From assembly GCA_019828565.1 (NCBI GenBank), contig JAHDYR010000064.1:744001-808000 (forward strand): a stretch of 64,000 bases of DNA, written 5' to 3'. Within the stretch, counting starts at the first letter, position 1; each line of letters starts with the position of its first letter. The position numbers and the translations under genes were made by a program. Under the pieces are notes generated by a model. The model was not told where the DNA came from and made no database searches. It was given only the letters and a program-made list of their open reading frames with translations. This DNA comes from Carpediemonas membranifera (lineage: Eukaryota > Fornicata). Shown one piece after another: positions 1 to 10,238 of the stretch.

Positions 1-1633
1 GTCTTACTGCAGCTTGACTCGGACAACACATGGCGCGTCGTGTCATTCTTCTCAAAGGTCTTCAACGACACACAGTCGCGTTGGTGCACGTACGACCAGG
101 AGCTGTTCGCGATCATCTACTGCCTCACTCGGCCTGACCTCTCGCCCATCTTTAGAGTCCACCAGGACCTGACGATCTGGACGGACCACCGCAACTTGGT
201 CTACCTGCACTCCAAGGCTGGCCAGGAAAACCGTAAGCACCTCCGCTGGCTGCTTATGATCCAAGAGTTCGAGTTCGTCATCAGACACATCGCAGGCGTG
301 CAGAACACACTGGCCGACGCACTCAGTCGATACAACCCGCAGGCCACAGTCACGCAGGTCAACAACGTCTCAGAGGCCGAGCTCGACGAAGACGCCAAGC
401 GCAAGATCGTGCAAGAAGCTCACCGATACCACGAGGGCGAGCAGGCCACCATCAGGAACGTCCGCCAGCTTGGGCACGATTGGCCAGGCCTCCACTCCGA
501 CGTGCACGCAGTCGTGTCAACCTGCGTGTACTGCGCTAAGGCACGCCTCTCCGCTTTCATTAAGACCACAACGCAGTCTTCTCTGCGCGACCGACCCTTC
601 CAGACCATCGCTGTAGACACCATGGGTCCTTTCCCTGTCGACTCCGAGGGTTTCAGATACATCGTGGTGGCAACCGACATGTTTACCCGCTTCACGGAGC
701 TCATCCCCACAGCTTCCAACAACGCGACGACGGTCGGGCTGGCACTTTGGTCCATCATCGGACGCTACGGTGTGCCTCGCGAGTTCCTTTTCGGACAACG
801 GCCCCGAGTACCGCAATCGGATGATAGAAGCTTTCCTTGATCGCTTGCAGGTCACGTACCACCGGACAATCCCTTTCCACCCTCAGTCAAACGGCCTGGC
901 CGAGAGACGCAACCAGGAAGTCAAGCGACACTTACGTGTGCTCTGTCTGATGTTTGACCGTTACGACGCCTGGGCCTCCGTGATCCCATACGTCCAGTAC
1001 ATCCTGAACACTACGGTCCACTCCGTCACCGGCGTCGAACCCATTGCTCTCTTGATGGGCAAGCATGCCTCCGCTCGCGACTTCACGATCGCACCCAAGG
1101 AGGAGGGTAGAGTTCATACTCCCCTGGACGACATAGCCTCCTACATCGACGCGCTCACCGAGCACCTCCAGATCCTCGCCGACCAGGCCCTCAACCGCCA
1201 GCAGGCAATGACAAGGACCGCAGAGCCGACGCCCCCGATCGAGCCGGGCACTCTGGTCCTTCGTAAGAACGAGAGCCCCACGAAGCTACACGGCCACCGC
1301 GGCCCATTCCGCATCACAGCCGCCGACGGTTACGCAGCGGAGATCACGCCGCTCACTGGCGGCAAGAGCCGCCGGGTCCACCTGAGCCAGTTAATCCGCA
1401 TCTGCCAAGGCCCCCTCAGCGACGCCGAACTGTTGCGCATCGCGGCTACCGACGACGAGGAGTATTACGTCGAGAAAGTCCTAGAGGTCGACGACGAGAC
1501 TGGCGACCTCCTCATTAAGTGGCTCAGCTTCCCTGAGGTTAAGGCCACGTGGGAGGGTCCCAACTCTGACGCCGCCCGCACGTCCGTCGTGCGCCGTCAC
1601 CTCGAGGAGAGGGGTAGTGTCCCAATCAATTGA
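1..1633 (+). pseudogene. E1 pol C-terminal part: RNase H, integrase, chromodomain (one frameshift)
   Basis: Frame 1 (to about 785) encodes the end of RNase H (TDHRNLVYLH, LADALSR), the integrase HHCC zinc finger (H-x-H...C-x2-C around 420-540) and the first catalytic Asp (VDTMGPF, about 617). Frame 2 (about 780-1633) continues with the second Asp (SDNGPEY), the catalytic Glu region (HPQSNGLAERRNQEV), and a C-terminal chromodomain (EEYYVEKVLEV...IKWLSF..TWEG, about 1459-1560). The frames join at a T4 run near 794-798, where one T fewer would keep the frame. The stop codon lies inside the candidate 3' LTR, as in E3. Apart from this indel the domain set looks intact. It could be real decay or a base-call error. 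Confidence 0.85.
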
Positions 1634-1670
1634 TTAAATCTCTTTCGCTAGCTGTTCTATCCATACCACA
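1618..1670 (+). repeat. candidate 3' LTR of E1 (53 bp)
   Basis: It begins TGTCCCAATC directly after a purine tract and ends ATACCACA where E2 integrase coding resumes on the other strand. The length and the internal TGATTAAA match the candidate 5' LTR of E2. Only one copy is in the window, so it is not proven. Confidence 0.5.
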
Positions 1671-3767
1671 GATGGCCGGGATGCCGTGGCGGCAGATAGA
1701 CGCCCAGATAGCGGCGGCAGCCGCGTCTGCATTGTTCGAGGGGGCTGGCACGAGCTCAGTAAAGTGCGTGAATGTGTCAGTAATCACGACGACATACCGG
1801 TTGCCGGCCGAGTCCTCTGAGATGGGGCCGAGCGTGTCGACGGCTACGCGTTCGAATGGTGTGCTGCTCGGGGTCGCGCCCATCTTCAGCTTGATGAAGT
1901 TCGCCAGACGGGTCTTCTGACAGATCAAACAGGCGTTGATCAGGTCGGATACGGTGTGTTCGAGCTGTGGCCAGTCGTAACCCAAGTCACGCACGGCCTG
2001 AGCGGTCTTCTTGACGCCCAAGTGCAGCCGGTGGGCCTCGGCTAGGACGTCGCGACGCGCGTCGGCGGGTACGAATGTGCGACCGTGATACTTGACGACA
2101 CCGTTGACGATGGTGTGCTTGGAGGGTCTCTCGTCAGCGTGCTCCTTCTGAGAGGCGAGCACTCTCGACTCTAGCGTGTTAGCCGTGACCTCGGCGATCT
2201 CTGCGGGGCGGGTCTGGAAAGGGAAACGGCTTAAGAAGTCGGCCGTGACGTTGGACTCGCCCGGGACGTGGTGGATCTTGAGTCTGAACTCCAAGAACGA
2301 CAGTAGCCATCGGCGATGCTTCCGATTGTGAGCGGCCATGCGGTGGAGTGCCATCAGATTCTTATGGTCGGTGAACACGGTCAGATCGGGGTGGCCCAGG
2401 AAGAGAGAGTACATGTCAGGACGTGTCAGACAGTATATCAGAGCATACATCTCCTGGTCGTAGGTGCTCCATCTTTGTTGAATGTCCGAGAACGCCTTGG
2501 AGAAGTAGGCGACGACTCTCCAGTCTGTGGGCGTTTGCTGTTGTAGGAGTATGCCGCCTAGGCCGAGGAGACTAGCGTCCGTCTCGAGGCGCCAGGGTTT
2601 GGAGAGGTCTGGTATGGCGAGTGACTCCTCAGAGGCGAGCTGTGTCAGAACAGCCGCGATAGCCTCTTGGTGTGCTGAAGTCCACACGACCTTGGCGTCC
2701 TTGCGGAGGAGGCCATTGATGGGCGCTAGGATGCGCTGGCAGTCAGGGATAAAATCTGCCACGTAGTTGATGTGGCCGAGGATCTGACGTACCTCGTGCG
2801 TGGTCGTCGGGCGTGGGAGGCTCTTGATCGTGTCAATGCGTGAGGGCTGAGGGCGACGACCGTGTTCGGAGACGATCTCGCCGAGACAGTCGAGAGTCTG
2901 GTAGCCAAAATGACACTTCTCGGCGCGCAGCCTGATGTTCTTGTCACTGAGTAGAGCGAGCGTGCGCTGGGTGCGCATGACGAGTACCTCGGGCGATGGC
3001 GCGCCAGCAAAGATGTCGTCTATGTAGTTCCTGACGCCCTCTGAGTATACCGGGCGCAGGACGTTGGCGATGGCCCGCTGGAATTGTGCGGGGAGGTTCT
3101 TTAGGCCAAACGGGGCGACCATATATTCGAAAAACTCGCCCGGGACCCGCACCGCAGACAGGTAACGGTGGGCATCCTTCAATGGCATCTGGTGAAACCC
3201 TTGGCGAAGGTCTAGACCGAAGAAGTACTTGCTGCCGACGAGGTCCTTGATGAGCGTGCGGGTATCTGTCATGGGGAAAGCGTCAGTCACAGTTGCCTCG
3301 TTGAGGGCCCTGTAGTCTGCGCAAAGTCGTAGTGGGCGGCGTCCGTCCGCGTCGGGCTTCTTCTGGACAATCACAGCCGGGCTAGAGACTGGGCCGTGTG
3401 CGTCGCGGATGAGCTGGGCTTCGTACATTTCATGGAGCTGTCGCTTGATCTCGGGAAGCCAGTCAGCGCGGATGCCGCGTGGGTTGGCTTGTGGCAGAAT
3501 GGCGTCCGGCTTCAGGTCAATGGTGGCTTCCGCGATGTCGGCGCCGCCGAGAGGCAGCTTGGGGTCGAAGACGTCGGCGTTGGCCTGGAGCACAGCGAGT
3601 AGCTCGTCGTGTAGAGGGAACGAGGGGTCAATGTCGAAGGTTGGCGTGGCGAAGGACGAGACGTCGTCCGGCAGGTCGTCAGTCTCCGAGTCAACCTCGT
3701 CGATGTATTGATTCTGGGCCGGTGTGACATCGTCGGCGGGGTCCTCCGCTGACGGTGGTAGCTGAAT
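1626..3767 (-). pseudogene. E2 pol: reverse transcriptase, RNase H, integrase (truncated by E1)
   Basis: Domains in order are: an acidic linker; reverse transcriptase (LCADYRALNEATV, FFGLDLRQGFHQMPL, catalytic YIDDIF at about 3015-3032); RNase H (LETDASLLGLGG; TDHKNLMALH); integrase zinc finger (H-x3-H about 2030, CLICQKTRL); and the first integrase Asp (VDTLGPI, about 1833). Coding similarity ends at HGIPAI (about 1671). The last 15 codons to 1626 run through the E1 LTR and are chance sequence. No frameshift is visible in this stretch. It lacks the second Asp and the Glu of the integrase triad because of the E1 insertion. Confidence 0.9.
3764..3767 (+). repeat. 4-bp target site duplication GAAT, left of E3
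   Basis: GAAT immediately precedes the 5' LTR of E3 and is repeated at 8293-8296 immediately after its 3' LTR. The interrupted E2 reading frame confirms it. Confidence 0.9.
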
Positions 3768-3843
3768 TGTCACAGCATCTCCCTCACTCCCAGTGCACTT
3801 TAAGGTAAATGGATTTCCCCGTTTTCTGCTGCCATCCGGCACA
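3768..3843 (+). repeat. 5' LTR of E3 (76 bp)
   Basis: It is identical over its whole length to 8217-8292 and has TG...CA ends. At 76 bp it is far shorter than usual for Ty3/gypsy LTRs (normally a few hundred bp). The gag ATG follows only 17 nt after it. Confidence 0.92.
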
Positions 3844-3860
3844 GTGATCACTCCTGGAAA
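3844..3860 (+). promoter_or_regulatory. 17-nt leader of E3 with palindrome GTGATCAC
   Basis: The stretch between LTR and gag ATG is exactly 17 nt and starts with the palindrome GTGATCAC followed by TCC. E2 has the same layout: a 17-nt leader starting with the palindrome GTGATTAATCAC then TCC. A primer-binding site should lie here. A TGG occurs at 3854-3856, but I cannot match it to a tRNA. Confidence 0.5.
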
Positions 3861-5192
3861 ATGGTAACGCAGAATCATCTGTTCCTATCTGATCTAGATC
3901 CTGTTACGATCAGAACCTTCACTCGGCACTTCCGAGTCCTCAAAGCCCAATTTCCAACTCTTTCGCCATCCGACTGTATTTCAGAAGAGATTCTTGATGT
4001 CCTTGAGCTTCGATATGAAGTTGATCTCTCTTCCGCAACCATTGAAGATATCGAGGCTTCTCTCCTCACGCACCTCCTACCTCCAACACTCAATGGATGC
4101 CTCCGAGCAATGCGTGCCCTCCAGATGCCTAATCACGACAACAAGCTTCACTCGATCCTCTTGTACGTCCGAGAGCTCCGTGCGCTCTACAAGCACGCTC
4201 TAACGTTCATCCCCGACCACGACCCGCCCAAGCCTGAAGCTGATGATGACGACCCCGACGTAGACGCTCTCGCTGAGCTACTGGGCTCCTCGCCATCCGG
4301 GCCTAGCCCCGCTCATCGGGGCCTGAGCAAGGTCGCCGCCCGTGTACTCCTCGCCGCCATCAGGCCAAGTGAGCTTCAAGCTCGCCTCAAGACCGAGGTC
4401 GAGCGCCTCCAGGCGCTGGCAAGCGATCTGGCAGGCCTCGACATCTCGTCTTTGACACCGTCCACCACGTCAGCTGCCGTGTTGACCTCCGTTGACCGCC
4501 CTCGCCAAGGTGGCGGGCAGAGCCGCCAAGGCCGCCCCGCCATAGGCCGAACACATGGGCTCCCGGCCACACCCTCCAAGACCCCCTGCCCATTCTGTGG
4601 TGGTTGGCATTGGAGGTGGCAGTGCCCTAAGGCCGACGCCGCCCAGCGAGGCTCCACCCAGCAGTCCAACCAGTCGCCGCACCCGGCACAACCGACCGGC
4701 CAGCATGACAAGCAACAGCCACATACCCAAGCCCGACATACTTCGGGCAACGCCAACCGCCAGCTGCCAGTGCCTCAACCAAATGCGGATCCCACTCAGC
4801 AGTCCGACCGCCGCGCTGGTAGGATGAACCTCCGCCCCAGCAGCACCCTCAAGAAGGGAAGACCAGTGCATGAGACCGCCCATGCCCAGCCGGTGCAGTC
4901 TGTCGACGAACCACAGCCCGACTCATCCTACTTCACCGTCCAAGGGAAAGTCAATGGCGAGACGCAGACAATCCTGATTGATTCCGGTTCCGCCCCAAGC
5001 TGTATTTCGCAGTTGTTGGCCGAGCGCCTCAAGGCCACGATCGACACATCCGTCTCAATTGCTCTGTTGGACGTCAATAAGCAGCTTTTTTATGACGAAG
5101 GGCGTAGCAAAGGTGAGTCTGAGCCTTCCATCTGCGGGCAACGCCATGGTCACTACCGAGGCCACCTTCCACGTAATAGAACGCGACGATGA
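3861..5192 (+). CDS. E3 gag and protease start
   Basis: This is a 443-codon ORF. The N-terminal half is a helical capsid-like region without a motif I recognise. Residues around 240-250 form a zinc knuckle of type C-x2-C-x3-H-x4-C (CPFCGGWHWRWQC), followed by a Gln/Pro/His-rich linker. Residues about 365-380 hold the aspartic protease active site (ILIDSGSAPSCIS). The protease C-terminus (GCDILRALGF) is in the next frame, entered at a T6 run (5086-5091). One T fewer would fuse gag and pol. It may be a +1 programmed frameshift (known for Ty3), a mutation or a sequencing error. After the T6 run, frame 3 is not homologous to anything. Confidence 0.85.
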   Translation: MVTQNHLFLSDLDPVTIRTFTRHFRVLKAQFPTLSPSDCISEEILDVLELRYEVDLSSATIEDIEASLLTHLLPPTLNGCLRAMRALQMPNHDNKLHSILLYVRELRALYKHALTFIPDHDPPKPEADDDDPDVDALAELLGSSPSGPSPAHRGLSKVAARVLLAAIRPSELQARLKTEVERLQALASDLAGLDISSLTPSTTSAAVLTSVDRPRQGGGQSRQGRPAIGRTHGLPATPSKTPCPFCGGWHWRWQCPKADAAQRGSTQQSNQSPHPAQPTGQHDKQQPHTQARHTSGNANRQLPVPQPNADPTQQSDRRAGRMNLRPSSTLKKGRPVHETAHAQPVQSVDEPQPDSSYFTVQGKVNGETQTILIDSGSAPSCISQLLAERLKATIDTSVSIALLDVNKQLFYDEGRSKGESEPSICGQRHGHYRGHLPRNRTRR

Positions 5193-8100
5193 TCACATAC
5201 TCGTTGGTTGTGATATCCTCAGAGCTCTTGGCTTCCTCAGCGCCAAGGGCCTCTTCGTCCCTACAGGCGTCGACTGCAACGAAGACCCCCAGACCACCGA
5301 AGGGCTCCATCCCCACAAGTACCTAGACCCAGTCCCTGTCGCTGAAGCCTCAGCTGCTCCACAGTTCTTCAGCGATGAAGTGGACGTATGTCCTGATCAA
5401 CTACACGACCCTATCCGTGAGATCCTCCGCAAGCATGACGCCGTGTTCGATCCAAACCTCCCCGAAGAGCCGGCAGCCTTCCCCCCCATGACCATCCCGA
5501 CCGACGGCTACATTGTCAACATGAAGCCACGCCCTCTGGCTCCAGCCAAGACGGAGTGGCTGCACGATCATGTCTCAGACTTACGCGACAAGGGCATCAC
5601 CGAGGCCAACACCGGCCCATATGCCAGTCCAGTAGTCCTCGTGCGAAAGGGGGACGCTTGGCGGCTTTGCATCGACTATGTCCTACTCAACAGCCACACC
5701 ACCCGTGATCGACACCCCCTCCCCAACATGCGCGAGTTCCTTCGCCGAGCAAGTGGGTGCGACCGATTTGCCGCCCTGGACCTGACCTCAGGCTATTGGC
5801 AGGTGCCTATGGCTGACGAGGACAAGGAGAAGACCGCGTTCATCGCCCCTGGCGTGCATGAACAGTTCACCAGGATGCCTTTTGGGCTTGCCAATGCCCC
5901 GTCGCATTTCCAGCGAGGTATCGAGACTATCCTCGGGCCCATCCTCCATAAGGGGGTTGACCCGTACATCGATGACCTCTTCATGTACTCCTCCGAGGAA
6001 CTTTTCCTCAAGCTTCTCGATGACACCCTCACTCGCCTGGAAGAAGCCAACGTCCGCCTAGGCGCAAAGAAGTGCCGAATAGGCTATTCCGAGGCCCCCA
6101 TAGTTGGTTTCATTGTCGACAAGGCTGGAGTTCACGTAGACCCTGAGCGCACCCGCGCCCTACGAGAGCTTCCCCTCCCCACTGATGTCCACGGGCTCAG
6201 GACCGTGCTCGGCAAGTTCCAGTTCTTAGCCTCATTCATCTCAGAGAAACGCCATGAGCTGTTCAAGCCCCTTACCGCTCTCCTAGAGAAGGACGCCGTC
6301 TTCAGCTTCGGCCCAGCCGAGACTGAGGCTTTCAACACCCTTAAGTCCCTCTTCACCGATGACCTCTTCATCGCTCACCCAGACTTGTCCCTTCCTTGGA
6401 CCCTCGAGACCGACGCTTCCAATGTCGGAGCCGGAGGTGTACTCTACCAGACTCCCAACGACAACTCGGGCAGACAAGTGCTGGCCTATTTCTCTCATAC
6501 GTTCACCCCCACCCAGACCAGATGGGCTACCTGCGAACAGGAACTTTTCGCCATCGTATACGCCTTCACGCACCCCTCCCTCACCCACCTTCTGCGCGTG
6601 AAGCATGTAACCCTCAGAACAGACCACCGTAATCTGATCTACATGATCTACAAGTCCGCGACGAACGACAAGATCCTCCGCTGGCGTCTGACGCTAGCCG
6701 ACTTCAACTTTGAAATCACACACGTTCCCGGGAAGGATAACGTCATAGCTGATTCGCTCAGCCGGTATGGCCACGGCCAGACTACAGCCCAACCCGTCGC
6801 CGCCATATCTGTCGATGCCCGGTTCAAGGACAGACTGGCACACTTCCAAGGAGAGGACCCGGAGATCAGCGAGCTGCCGGTAGACGCTGATGGTCTCCGA
6901 CGCCGGAACGGAGCCTGCATGATCCCGACCTGTGATCAAACGAAGGGCTTACGCCAAGAGCTTATTGCCATCGCTCACCGTGGCCACCACGGAGCTAGAG
7001 CCACGTACACCCGCCTCCGCGATGACGGCTACACCTGGGTCAGCGCGACTCAAGAGATCGCCGCCTACGTCCACTCCTGTCCGATCTGTCTCAAGGCTAG
7101 ACTCTCTGAGTTCGCTCAGTCAAGCCTAGGGACCACGGCCGTGTATAAGCCTTTCCACACGGTCGCCATTGACACCATAGGCCCCATCCCCGCAGACATG
7201 TTCGGCCGCAAGTACATCTTCGTCCTTGTTGATATGTTCACCAGGTACACGGAGTTATATGCCAGCGATGAGAACACTGCCGATGCCGCTGCCTCTGCCA
7301 TCTGGCAACAACTTGTCTGCCGTCATGGCATCCCTGCCGCCATTAAGGCTGACAACGGGCCGGAGTACACTGGTGCCGTGATCAAGGCCCTCCTGTCTGA
7401 TGCCGAGATCACCGAACAACACACTCTCCCGTATCATCCCCAGTCCAACGGCGTTGTTGAACGCCGTAACGCCGAAGTGATGAAGCACCTCCGCTGCCTC
7501 ACGCTCAACTTTAACAAGTTTGACGAGTGGAGCAGGCTTCTCCCCTGCCGTTCAGCTTTTGCTGAACACTTCTATCTGCTCTGCCACAGGCCTCACCCCC
7601 CAAAGCATGCTTTACGGCGAGCATTTGGACCCGTCCGCCACTAGAGCCCGGCTACTCGCCCCGACTGACCCTACAGCTTCCGAGACAATCCTATCCTCCC
7701 ATCGTGAATACCTAGACAACCTCACTAACCACCTGAAGTCCCTTTCCAAGAAGGGGGGAGGAGACGCAACGTAAGGTTGTCGAGAAGCGCCTTGCCAAAG
7801 GAAAGACCGCAGAGACCGAGCTCAAGCCAGGTGACCTAGTCCTCGTACAGCGCAACAGGACCCCCAAGTTGCACGGTCACCTGGGACCCTACAAGATCCT
7901 CGAGATCCTCGACCACAAGGCCGTCGTTATCGCCGACATCATCACGAACACCACCACAACCGTCCACCGGGATCACCTGCTCCCGTTCCACGTGAACTAC
8001 CACTTCAACAAGCTCCGCCAGCTAGCTTCCTCAGACGAGGAGACTTTTATCGTTGAGAAGATCCTCAAGCACCGCGTCAAGGACGACATCCTCGAACTGA

Positions 8101-8252
8101 AGGTGAAGTGGGAAGGCTACGACGAACCCACCTATGAGCCGGCGACTGCACTCTCCGGAGTCTCGCTCGCTCGTGCTTACCTTAGAGCCAATAAGCTTCG
8201 GCTTAGGGGGGCAAGATGTCACAGCATCTCCCTCACTCCCAGTGCACTTTAA
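5087..8252 (+). pseudogene. E3 pol: protease end, RT, RNase H, integrase, chromodomain (two frameshifts)
   Basis: Frame 1 (to about 7545) encodes the protease end, reverse transcriptase (LCIDYVLLNSHTT, FAALDLTSGYWQVPM, catalytic YIDDLFM at about 5968), RNase H (LETDASNVGAGG, TDHRNLIYM), the integrase zinc finger (HRGHHG...CPICLKARLS) and the D-D-E core (AIDTIGPI, KADNGPEY, HPQSNGVVERRNAEV). A C4 run at about 7541-7544 shifts to frame 2, and a G6 run at about 7754-7759 shifts to frame 3. Frame 3 encodes the GPY-like module (LHGHLGPYKI) and a chromodomain (EETFIVEKILKHR...VKWEGYDEPTYEPA, about 8037-8145). The stop codon is inside the 3' LTR. Both shifts are repaired by removing one base of the homopolymer. 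Confidence 0.88.
8205..8216 (+). promoter_or_regulatory. polypurine tract of E3
   Basis: AGGGGGGCAAGA abuts the 3' LTR, the position and composition expected for the plus-strand primer. E1 has a similar tract at 1604-1617. Confidence 0.75.
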
Positions 8253-8292
8253 GGTAAATGGATTTCCCCGTTTTCTGCTGCCATCCGGCACA
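8217..8292 (+). repeat. 3' LTR of E3 (76 bp)
   Basis: Identical to 3768-3843. It is followed directly by the target duplication GAAT (8293-8296). Confidence 0.92.
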
Positions 8293-10168
8293 GAATGTTG
8301 ATGCCCGTGTCCGACATGAGGCCTAGGTGCCGGAGGAGGTCTGCCCCGAACAGGAACTTGTGGGCCTCCCCGGAGATGACTGGTACGGTCCACGTCAGCT
8401 CGACAGCGTTTGGTACGATGCCGTCGATAACGAGCTCGGCTATGACGGCGGTGGTGTCCTCGCAAGGTCGCTGGTCGGCCATCTTCAGCGTGTAAGCATG
8501 ATTTGTGATCATTACCGGGCCGGCCTCCTTCAGCGTGGCGAACGTGGCCTCCGAGATACAGGTCTTGGCGGCTGCCGGGGCGAGCTTCGCCCGCAGTCTC
8601 GTGCCGTTGACGAGGATGTCGTGGTAGATCGGCTTACCGATGTTTTCGCGCTGCGCTGACGTGTCGACTTCGTCGATTGACTCATCGGTGTCGGACTCGG
8701 CGTCTATGTCGACCTCGTTGATGGATTGACTGAGGCGCTCGAGCCGGTTCGTCTCCTTGTTTCGCTTCCAGCCTGCCGCTGGGTTAGGGGCTCTCGCGTT
8801 GCGTTTGGGCGCTTGGGTGGTCGTTGTTGCAGGTCGGTCAGGGTTGTTGTGGTGGCCAGGGGCCTTCTTGGGCTTGGCACCCACAACAGCTGGTTGAATA
8901 GGACGCGATGGTTGGGGGGCGGCACTGCGCTGTGTCTTCAGATGAGGGCACGCCTGAGTGACGTGGGACGAGTTGTATCCGTGGTAGTCGCAGAAGTGGC
9001 GGAAGGTGGGGTTGATGTAGTAGTTCGCCTTGTCTTTCAGCTGGACATACGGGTCTGGGCCGCTGATCTTGCGGGCTATGGGTTTGCGTGTGCGGGATCC
9101 GCCTGTCGCTTGCTCACCGTGGGGTTGCGGGGGCTGGCCGGTGCGGAATGCTCTCCAAGGAACGACGATGTAACCGTCGTGGTCCTCTTTGAGGTCCCTA
9201 AGGTTATCAAGGACGTCATCGATGTCCTCTGCATCATCTATGATGTAGGAGTCGAAATAGTCCTTTGCTTCGGCGGAGAATCCCTTAAGTGCAAGCTCTC
9301 TGACTCTTGCGGCGAGAACCTTCCAAGGAATGGCTTGCAATGCAGGAGCAGAAGCATTAGTGTTCACGAGATCGATGAACTCGCGCAAAGCGGCAATAGT
9401 TGAGCGATGTTTGGATGCTTTGCCATAGAGTGCACCGGGAAGGTTGATGGACTTGATGCGCGCGCCGACGTCCAGGGACGGCATGAGTGTGACGGAGCAG
9501 GCGGCTACGATGTCGTCGGCCTCGTCATGGAGGTAGGCGCGAATGTCGGTGACGTCGTCCCAGTCGGACTCGTCACTGGACGTGTCGGAGTTGTTGGTGG
9601 CGGCAGCCTCGTCATCGGCCGGCTTGGGTGGGGCCAGGGCTGCGTTGACCTCGGCGACGTACTCGTCGTCGCGGAGGGGGACATCTGGGTTGAACTTGTT
9701 GATGAGGGGCACATAAACCGGGGCGTTGTGGTCGATCTCGGCTACTGCAGCCGTGAATACGGCTTCTGCGCGGCGCTGTGCAGCCGCGGCCATCGGGCCT
9801 TCAGGAAAGGCCGCGGCCGCCGCTTCAGCGAGCATAAACAGGTCTTCTTCGAGAGCGGCGGTTAGACGGGCTACTGCCTGCTTGGGGGGTGGCGTGGAGG
9901 TGCTTGGGGGCGTGATGGGCAGTGAGAGCTTCATCTCGCGCCTAATGGCGCTGCGGATTACCGCATCGGGACATACATCGTCTTCTAGGTCCTCGAAGGT
10001 CTTATAATCAGAGGTGGATCTCCAATTGGCCCGTAAGAACTCCTGCGAGCTGATGCTTAGGCATCTGAGGAACGATGTAGGAAATCTTGCATGAGGAAGT
10101 TCCCGCTTGTATTCCTTCGCGGCGGAGTTGAGCAGTGGAAGGGAACTTACGTCGAATTTCGTAGCCAT
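8293..10168 (-). pseudogene. E2 gag-protease (cut from its pol by E3)
   Basis: The frame starts at ATG 10168, 17 nt after the 5' LTR, and runs without break to the E3 insertion. The last residues before 8249 are read through the E3 LTR. The N-terminal part is helical and acidic. A possible zinc-binding segment (FCDYHGYNSSHVTQACPH, about 8990-8945) takes the place of the usual zinc knuckle. The C-terminal part is retropepsin-like (TRLRAKLAPAAAKTCIS, then FLFGADLLRHLGLM), but the usual D-S/T-G catalytic triplet reads as AKLAPAAA, so the catalytic Asp appears to be missing. That is odd for an element with otherwise open frames. Confidence 0.8.
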
Positions 10169-10185
10169 AGGGAGTGATTAATCAC

Positions 10186-10238
10186 TGTGGCGTAAACGAC
10201 GGGTATTCGAGAATTCGTTTTAATCAGGTGATGCGTCA
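10186..10238 (-). repeat. candidate 5' LTR of E2 (about 53 bp)
   Basis: On the minus strand it starts TGACGCATCA and ends TTTACGCCACA, then the 17-nt leader. Upstream coding of a DIRS-like RT stops making sense exactly here. A start 4 bp further out (10242, TGACTGAC) is equally possible. Length and an internal TGATTAAA match the E1 LTR. Confidence 0.5.

Larger units (their letters stand above)
1..1670 (+). mobile_element. Ty3/gypsy retrotransposon E1, 3' part (5' end outside window)
   Basis: This is the 3' half of a chromoviral Ty3/gypsy element. It reads RNase H, integrase zinc finger, integrase core and chromodomain, then a purine-rich tract (GAGGAGAGGGGTAG, 1604-1617) and a candidate 53-bp LTR. 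It lies in the opposite orientation to E2, and its right end falls inside the integrase core of E2: the E2 frame reads sensibly up to about 1671 and then turns into nonsense. E1 therefore inserted into E2. The remaining part of E2 should lie to the left of the window. The target duplication cannot be checked because the left junction is missing. Confidence 0.85.
3768..8292 (+). mobile_element. complete Ty3/gypsy (chromovirus) retrotransposon E3
   Basis: This 4.5-kb element has all landmarks: identical 76-bp LTRs starting TGTCAC and ending GGCACA (3768-3843, 8217-8292), a 4-bp GAAT target duplication on both sides, a gag with zinc knuckle, protease, RT, RNase H, integrase and chromodomain, and a purine-rich tract (AGGGGGGCAAGA, 8205-8216) abutting the 3' LTR. 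Identical LTRs suggest recent insertion, although they are very short. Three single-base homopolymer indels split the coding region into frames (near 5086, 7543 and 7756). It is nested inside E2 in the opposite orientation. Confidence 0.95.
1671..10238 (-). mobile_element. Ty3/gypsy retrotransposon E2, interrupted by E1 and E3
   Basis: On the minus strand this reads 5' LTR (10238-10186), a 17-nt leader, gag-protease (10168-8293), [E3 insertion], reverse transcriptase-RNase H-integrase (3767-1671), [E1 insertion]. Removing E3 and one copy of its GAAT target duplication leaves the gag-pol frame open across the junction with no frameshift (checked codon by codon at 8293-8297 and 3762-3767). E2 was therefore a single-ORF element, intact when E3 landed in it. 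Its upstream edge interrupts a DIRS-like RT gene at about 10238, so it is itself an insertion. The end of the integrase, the chromodomain region if present, and the 3' LTR are outside the window. Confidence 0.85.

Noticed and set aside
5080-5095. Programmed +1 frameshift between gag and pol of E3
   Set aside because: Possible in principle (Ty3 does this), but the site is a plain T6 run with no slow codon or shifty heptamer, and E2 has gag and pol in one frame. Two other homopolymer shifts in the same element favour indels.
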